Shown here one piece after another: positions 7,701 through 10,258 of a DNA stretch of 10,258 nucleotides. The notes under the pieces were generated by a model, which worked only from the letters and a program-made list of their open reading frames with translations, had not been told where the DNA came from and made no database searches. Within the stretch, counting starts at the first letter, position 1. The number at the start of each line of letters is the position of its first letter. This DNA comes from Xanthobacteraceae bacterium (GTDB lineage: Bacteria > Pseudomonadota > Alphaproteobacteria > Rhizobiales > Xanthobacteraceae), in NCBI GenBank assembly GCA_030037185.1, contig JASHRR010000771.1, positions 1 to 10,258 on the forward strand. Direction: 5' to 3'. The translations under genes and the position numbers were made by a program.

Positions 7701-8626
7701 ACCAGCGCCGCCACCTTCTGCTCCTCCAGCACCTTCCAGTCGATGAACTGCTCGATATCCGGATGGTCAGCGTCGACGATCACCATCTTGGCGGCGCGGC
7801 GCGTGGTGCCGCCCGACTTGATGGCGCCGGCTGCCCGGTCGCCGATCTTCAAGAAGCTCATCAGGCCGGACGATTTGCCGCCGCCCGACAGCCGCTCGCC
7901 CTCGCCGCGCAGGCGCGAAAAGTTGGAGCCGGTGCCGGAGCCGTACTTGAATAGGCGGGCCTCGCGCACCCACAAATCCATGATGCCGCCCTCGTTGACG
8001 AGGTCGTCCGCGATCGCCTGGATGAAGCAGGCGTGTGGCTGCGGATGTTCGTAGGCGGTCTTGGACTTGGTCAGCTTGCCGCTCTCAAAATCCACATAGA
8101 AGTGGCCCTGGCTCGGGCCGTCGATGCCATAGGCCCAATACAAGCCGGTGTTGAACCACTGCGGCGAGTTGGGAGCCGCCATCTGCATTGCCAGCATGAA
8201 GCGGTGTTCGTCGAAGAAGGCATGGGCGTCGGACTCGCTGTCGAAATAGCCACCCTTCCAGCCCCAATACGTCCAAGTGCCGGCGAGCCGGTCGAACACC
8301 TGCTTCGCCGAATGCTCGCCGACGAAGCGCTCCTTTTCGGGCAATTCCTTCTGGGCCGCCTCATCGGCAACCGACCGCCACAGCCAGGACGGTACACTTG
8401 CTTCCTCGACCTTCTTGAGGCCCGCTGGCACACCGGCCTTGCGGAAATATTTCTGCGCCAGCACGTCGGAGGCAACCTGCGACCACGCGGCGGGGACTTC
8501 CACGTCCTCGGCACGGAACACCACCGAGCCGTCCGGATTGCGGATTTCGCTGGTCGTCAAACGGAACGCGATGTCGGCATAAGGTGACTGGCCATCCCTT
8601 GTGTAACGCCGTTCGATTCGCATCAT
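4742..8626 (-). CDS. nrdJ: adenosylcobalamin-dependent class II ribonucleoside-diphosphate reductase
   Basis: NrdJ reduces ribonucleotides to deoxyribonucleotides using a radical generated from coenzyme B12, independent of oxygen. The 1294-residue protein begins RIERRYT and contains [13 protein letters not shown], the substrate-loop region. By comparison with characterised class II enzymes, NPCSEYMF supplies Asn476, the thiyl Cys478 and Glu480. Cys200 (in PHACFIQ) and Cys489 (in [10 protein letters not shown]) form the reducing pair. [20 protein letters not shown] is another family signature. The C-terminus is a Cys-rich ribbon with Cys at 1267, 1270, 1281, 1284, 1287 and 1293, probably zinc binding plus redox delivery. 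There are two ATGs, at 8626 and 8623; GAGGG (8634-8630) is 6 nt from the second, which also matches the usual N-terminus, so 8623 is the more likely start. Two linkers, at about residues 500-536 and 1176-1197, look like inserted repeat sequence. Family members I recall are somewhat shorter. Confidence 0.96.
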   Translation of the reverse strand: MMRIERRYTRDGQSPYADIAFRLTTSEIRNPDGSVVFRAEDVEVPAAWSQVASDVLAQKYFRKAGVPAGLKKVEEASVPSWLWRSVADEAAQKELPEKERFVGEHSAKQVFDRLAGTWTYWGWKGGYFDSESDAHAFFDEHRFMLAMQMAAPNSPQWFNTGLYWAYGIDGPSQGHFYVDFESGKLTKSKTAYEHPQPHACFIQAIADDLVNEGGIMDLWVREARLFKYGSGTGSNFSRLRGEGERLSGGGKSSGLMSFLKIGDRAAGAIKSGGTTRRAAKMVIVDADHPDIEQFIDWKVLEEQKVAALVTGSKINQRHLRAVLKACVNCEGSDDDCFDPDKNPALRREIKAARRSCVPDPMIKRVIQFAKQGYKDIDFPVYDTDWDSDAYLTVSGQNSNNSVRVTDAFLKAVEADSKWDLTWRTNPGKPAKAVKARDLWEKIGYAAWASADPGLQFHSTINDWHTCPASGPIRASNPCSEYMFLDDTACNLASLNLLAFRGPRRDDSARMTDDKALSAEKAGPANTGTSAAAASGVLRFDLDGYEHAVRLWTIVLEISVLMAQFPSREIAQRSYDYRTLGLGFANVGGLLMATGIPYDSETGRAVCGALAAIMTGIAYATSAEMAALLGAFPGYKKNREHMLRVIRNHRRAAHGETAGYEKLATPPAQLDHAACRAAAERFEGLSEHAKRVWDRALALGAEHGFRNAQATVIAPTGTIGLVMDCDTTGIEPDFALVKFKKLAGGGYFKIINRAVPEALRVLGYTRTEIADIEAYAVGHGSMANAPAINHNALKAKGFTPEIIEKLEKALPTAFDIKFAFNKWTLGEDFCRTALGLAAEDLAKPNFDMLAALGFTRREIDAANLYVCGAMTVEGAPHLKPEHYAVFDCANPCGRLGRRFLSVESHIRMMAAAQPFVSGAISKTINMPNEATVEDCKAAYLLSWKLALKANALYRDGSKLSQPLQSQLVADEEEEDDDGVSAFLEKPMAARTSALAERVVEKVVERITVIREREKLPDRRKGYTQKAVVGGHKVYLRTGEYDDGRLGEIFIDMHKEGAALRSIINNFAIAISLGLQYGVPLDEYVDAFTFTRFEPSGPVEGNDSIKFATSILDYVFRELAVSYLSRFDLAHVEPAETSFDALGKGVVEGRPPEQPASRYVSRGLTRSRTDKLMVMPRGERGASSPSPAGEAGRGGVTPSAKITSLAGGRAHGHVDGTAALKPERPPSPTGALEALPWSPARAEARAGAKALAAEKRAEAKAQGYEGEACEECGNFTLVRNGTCLKCNTCGNTTGCS
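5036..5101. repeat. palindromic GC-rich repeat embedded in frame near the nrdJ 3' end
   Basis: CTTCCCC (5062-5068) and GGGGAAG (5073-5079) form a 7-bp stem with loop CGCC. The minus-strand translation, NrdJ residues about 1176-1197, includes [12 protein letters not shown], a peptide typical of small palindromic repeats read through by coding genes in Hyphomicrobiales. It lies in the flexible linker before the C-terminal Cys-rich ribbon, where extra residues should be tolerated. Confidence 0.5.
7018..7129. repeat. in-frame low-complexity insertion within nrdJ with GTCATCC repeats
   Basis: The segment encodes NrdJ residues about 500-536, between the active-site strand ending SLNLLAF and the following FDLDGYEH. 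Its Ala/Asp/Arg-rich content is unlike the flanking conserved protein, where homologues as I recall them have only a short loop. The plus strand holds three copies of GTCATCC, at 7088-7094, 7095-7101 and 7109-7115, the first two in tandem. This suggests a small intergenic-type repeat that entered and stayed in frame. Confidence 0.5.
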
Positions 8627-8993
8627 TCGCCCTCGCTCTGCCTTCGGCGGCTTTTCGCCCCCTCCCCTTCCCGCTGGCGGGAGTGCCTCGATTTGACCCT
8701 CCGCGCCTATTGCGGGAAGTCAGGGAGAGGCCGTTTGGCGCATCCGAACTTCTCGCCGCGTTCAGGTCGCGCTCACCCAAGCCCGATCGTCTCGTGTCTC
8801 GACGCTTCGCTACTGTTTGCGTCGCCACTCGCCCGCTGGCCGATCCTGGTCCGGCTCCGATAAGGCTTGGGCGACACCTCACCAGCCATCTGGCAATGGC
8901 CCGGCAGGGTCGCAAGCCTTGCGGAGAACGGCCAGCCGCCTCGAATAGGGCGCCCCTGCCGCAATTGCGAACGCTAGGAGACTCCATCCTCCT
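8627..8993 (-). other. long candidate 5' leader of nrdJ, possibly structured
   Basis: No convincing gene is seen here on either strand. If transcription starts near the NrdR-like sites, nrdJ has a leader of about 370 nt. Nested complementary segments occur: 8776-8783 with 8864-8871 (8 bp, CCCAAGCC/GGCTTGGG), 8785-8789 with 8841-8845 (5 bp), and 8800-8805 with 8819-8824 (6 bp). A hairpin at 8974-8995 has 7-bp arms. Near the start codon, TCCCG/CGGGA at 8669-8682 forms another. No match to the cobalamin riboswitch order of motifs was found. Confidence 0.35.
8669..8682. repeat. small GC palindrome just upstream of nrdJ
   Basis: TCCCG (8669-8673) and CGGGA (8678-8682) flank a CTGG loop, about 43-56 nt before the nrdJ ATG. 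The surrounding C-rich/G-rich sequence resembles the palindrome inside nrdJ at 5062-5079, suggesting members of one dispersed repeat type. The similarity is judged by eye. Confidence 0.4.
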
Positions 8994-8995
8994 AG
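8974..8995. promoter_or_regulatory. 7-bp stem-loop at the expected nrdJ transcription start
   Basis: CTAGGAG (8974-8980) and CTCCTAG (8989-8995) are perfect complements around an 8-nt loop. It adjoins the second NrdR-like box and would lie at or near the 5' end of the nrdJ transcript. It could be an RNA stem or a protein site; nothing decides between them. Confidence 0.4.
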
Positions 8996-9009
8996 TCAAG
9001 TATTAGAGC
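8994..9009 (-). promoter_or_regulatory. NrdR-box-like site, proximal to nrdJ
   Basis: On the minus strand this reads GCTCTAATACTTGACT. It keeps the outer core CTA-N4-TTG of the NrdR consensus (acaCwAtATaTwGtgt) but the middle deviates. Its start is exactly 31 bp from that of the distal box. A -10-like TCTAAT (plus-strand 9002-9007) lies within it, so binding would block the promoter. Confidence 0.55.
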
Positions 9010-9024
9010 GAAAATCTGAATCAA

Positions 9025-9040
9025 CCCCTAAATGTAGTGT
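9025..9040 (-). promoter_or_regulatory. NrdR-box-like site, distal to nrdJ
   Basis: On the minus strand this reads ACACTACATTTAGGGG, 12 of 16 positions matching acaCwAtATaTwGtgt, including all of the left half up to the A of CwA. NrdR is the nucleotide-sensing repressor of ribonucleotide reductase genes. It normally binds tandem boxes about three helical turns apart, as found here with the proximal site. Confidence 0.62.
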
Positions 9041-9069
9041 GGAAGCTGGGAATAATCGCGCGACTCAGG

Positions 9070-9083
9070 TTGCGCGCGCGCAA
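9070..9083. repeat. 14-bp perfect palindrome TTGCGCGCGCGCAA
   Basis: The palindrome lies 30 bp beyond the distal NrdR-like box, within AGGTTGCGCG, a 10-bp word that recurs at 9193-9202. The alternating GC core is prone to left-handed DNA. It may be a protein site or merely composition-driven. Confidence 0.45.
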
Positions 9084-9195
9084 AGGGCGGAAAAGCTGGC
9101 GGGGATTCGGACGGGACGCAACAGCGTTATCGCCATGAGTTGCCTGGGAACTCGTCGCCGCCTACATCAAGAGCGCCCCATGGTAGGATGATAGG

Positions 9196-9210
9196 TTGCG
9201 CGAATCGCAA
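9196..9210. repeat. inverted repeat TTGCG-N5-CGCAA
   Basis: TTGCG (9196-9200) and CGCAA (9206-9210) flank CGAAT. It shares the AGGTTGCGCG word with the palindrome at 9070, and a third TTGCGCG follows at 9215-9221. This is a candidate recognition site for a dimeric regulator upstream of the NDUFA12 gene; none is identified. Confidence 0.4.
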
Positions 9211-9456
9211 GACTTTGCGCGTCAACCCCTGCGCTTGCGGCTTTACGAGGATTTTACGCATGGCAGATCGGCGCGATTTCGCGATCGCAGAAGTTGAAGA
9301 GGCGCGGAGGCGCGATCGCCCGGAGAGCGAAGGCTGCTCTCGGCGGGCGCGCTGCCGCGAGTACCCAATGCCTATGGACTCAGGCCAGCGCCGATGGCAT
9401 CAACGTGAGCGGCGCCATCTTGCCATGCGCCAAGAAAGGCGGGGCGGGTTCGAACC

Positions 9457-9873
9457 ATGACTGTGAAGGAATTCCTGTTGCGTTTCTTTACGTGGTGGAA
9501 TGGTGCGACCTTCGGCACGCTGATATGGACCGCGCGCCACGGCGAACTGGTGGGCGAGGATGAATACGGCAATCGCTATTACCGCACGAAGGGAGGCCGA
9601 ATTGATCCGACGCTCGGTTTTGAGCGGCGTTGGGTGATCTACAAAGGTCTGGCGGAGGCCTCGGTCGTCGGGCCGGCCTGGCACGGCTGGATTCACCACA
9701 CCGTCGATACGCCGCCGACCGCGCAGAAAGTGACGCCACGGCTGTGGTGGAAGCCGCATCGGCCCAACCTCACCGGCGCCCCCTTCGCCTATCGCCCGAC
9801 CGGTTCGACGCTGGCGCAGAATCGTCGCCCGAAGGCGACGGGCGATTATAGGCCTTGGAGGCCGGAACGGTGA
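9457..9873 (+). CDS. NADH:ubiquinone oxidoreductase subunit NDUFA12 homologue
   Basis: This 138-residue accessory subunit of respiratory complex I sits on the membrane/peripheral arm interface and helps assembly and stability; it has no catalytic role. The family pattern is complete. It starts with FTWWNGATFGTLIWT, followed by GELVGEDEYGNRYYR at about 29-43. Next is ERRWVIYKGLAEAS, then the signature WHGWIHHTVDTPPT at about 74-87, and a Pro/Trp-rich end. There is no signal peptide or membrane helix. Length is normal. The bacterial homologues are typical of Alphaproteobacteria, where the gene usually stands apart from the nuo operon. The start has only a weak ribosome binding site, but residues from Met1 align well with family N-termini as I know them. 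The next gene begins 18 nt after its stop, implying co-transcription. Confidence 0.95.
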   Translation: MTVKEFLLRFFTWWNGATFGTLIWTARHGELVGEDEYGNRYYRTKGGRIDPTLGFERRWVIYKGLAEASVVGPAWHGWIHHTVDTPPTAQKVTPRLWWKPHRPNLTGAPFAYRPTGSTLAQNRRPKATGDYRPWRPER

Positions 9874-9891
9874 CCGGACTTTGATGCGACC

Positions 9892-10258
9892 ATGAAGCTG
9901 CTGGTTCCTCAACTGATCGGCCTTGGCCTGGCGCTGTCGGCGGGCGCTGCGGTCGCACAGTTCGGCAACCCGTCCGAGCCTCCGCGGCCGCCCGCTAATG
10001 TACCGGGCCGGCCGCAGCCTCAAGCACCGCCGCAGGGTCAGCCGCAATCGCAGGGACAGCCCTATGCGCTGCCGCCGGGACCGGCGATCCCGCGGCCGGG
10101 TGCTATTCAAAGCGAAGAGTTGCCGCCGCCGAGCGGTTCTCAATCCGCCACCCTGCCGCAAGGGGGCGCCGCGACGCCGCCTGGCCAACTGCCGCCGCCC
10201 GGCCAGCGTCAGCCGCGCCCTGGGCCGGCGCCGACTGCGCCTGCTGCCGCGGCTCCGG
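9892..10258 (+). CDS. exported Pro/Gln-rich protein, probable DUF2155-domain protein (3' end outside window)
   Basis: The frame runs from an ATG at 9892 to the right edge: 122 codons, no stop. Residues 1-23 form a clear Sec signal peptide: KLLVP, a hydrophobic core with IGLGLALSAG, and an AVA-Q cleavage site. The mature part visible is low complexity, rich in Pro, Gln, Gly and Ala, with repeated PPPG/QGQPQ-type runs and no Cys. In many Hyphomicrobiales the gene directly after NDUFA12 encodes a secreted DUF2155 protein, whose domain is C-terminal after a Pro-rich stretch. That domain would lie beyond the window, so the assignment is from context. The start is the first ATG after an in-frame stop at 9871-9873. 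A three-codon frame, ATG CGA CCA TGA (9884-9895), overlaps it. Confidence 0.7.
   Translation, partial: MKLLVPQLIGLGLALSAGAAVAQFGNPSEPPRPPANVPGRPQPQAPPQGQPQSQGQPYALPPGPAIPRPGAIQSEELPPPSGSQSATLPQGGAATPPGQLPPPGQRQPRPGPAPTAPAAAAP

Larger units (their letters stand above)
9041..9456. other. non-coding stretch between nrdJ control region and the NDUFA12 gene
   Basis: Short open frames exist here (for example 9140-9460), but they have no recognisable domain and Arg-rich, shadow-like composition. The notable content is a set of TTGCG palindromes at 9070-9083 and 9196-9210, with a third TTGCGCG at 9215-9221. I found no convincing promoter for the downstream gene; its ribosome binding site is also weak (AAAGG/GGGG around 9435-9444). 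Confidence 0.5.

Noticed and set aside
8701..8830. Cobalamin-riboswitch-like words (AGTCAGGGAGAGGCC; CTACTGTTTGCG; GCCACT)
   Set aside because: They lie on the plus strand, antisense to nrdJ, and in the wrong order for the riboswitch core; the remaining conserved blocks are absent.
8584..9006. Open plus-strand frame of 140 codons over the nrdJ leader
   Set aside because: It overlaps the 5' end of nrdJ antisense, has no recognisable domain, an Arg/Pro/Ala-rich composition typical of GC-rich shadow frames, and no good ribosome binding site.
9447..9456. GGTTCGAACC resembling a tRNA T-arm
   Set aside because: The flanking bases do not make the 5-bp T-stem, and no acceptor, D or anticodon arm can be placed upstream.
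9140..9460. Arg-rich 106-codon plus-strand frame before the NDUFA12 gene
   Set aside because: It has no domain, no ribosome binding site and highly charged shadow-like composition; it runs into the next gene start. A remnant of a small gene cannot be excluded.

Overview
The window looks like chromosome of a GC-rich alphaproteobacterium of the Hyphomicrobiales (Rhizobiales), most like the Bradyrhizobium/Xanthobacteraceae group. Three things point there: an NDUFA12-type complex I accessory subunit (in bacteria typical of Alphaproteobacteria), an RpoH-type heat-shock sigma factor, and a very long B12-dependent ribonucleotide reductase (NrdJ) of the alphaproteobacterial kind. I see no insertion sequence, phage gene, CRISPR array, tRNA or rRNA.

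Layout. (1) 1-554, minus: a TetR/AcrR-family repressor, cut by the left edge. (2) 555-753: a divergent control region with two near-identical palindromic operators in opposite orientation, centres 50 bp apart, bracketing a sigma70-like promoter. (3) 754-3590, plus: an EmrA-like membrane fusion protein and an EmrB-like DHA2 permease, an operon with a 14-nt gap. (4) 3654-4589, plus: an RpoH-like sigma factor 63 nt downstream in the same direction. (5) 4590-4741: convergent spacer with a strong 10-bp GC hairpin. (6) 4742-8626, minus: nrdJ, 1294 codons, with two low-complexity insertions. (7) 8627-9456: about 830 nt without a convincing gene. It holds a long candidate nrdJ leader, a pair of NrdR-box-like sites exactly 31 bp apart, and a cluster of TTGCG-containing palindromes. 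(8) 9457-9873, plus: NDUFA12 homologue. (9) 9892 to the right edge, plus: start of an exported Pro/Gln-rich protein, probably the DUF2155 protein that often follows NDUFA12.

How the parts work together. The TetR protein very probably represses emrAB and itself through the shared operator pair, and pump substrates would relieve this. RpoH may share emrAB transcripts or have its own start. nrdJ makes deoxyribonucleotides using adenosylcobalamin and is probably controlled by NrdR. The last two genes belong to a separate envelope/respiration unit.

No clearly new system is evident. The most useful leads are the NrdR-box pair, the symmetric TetR operators, and the repeat-derived insertions inside NrdJ.
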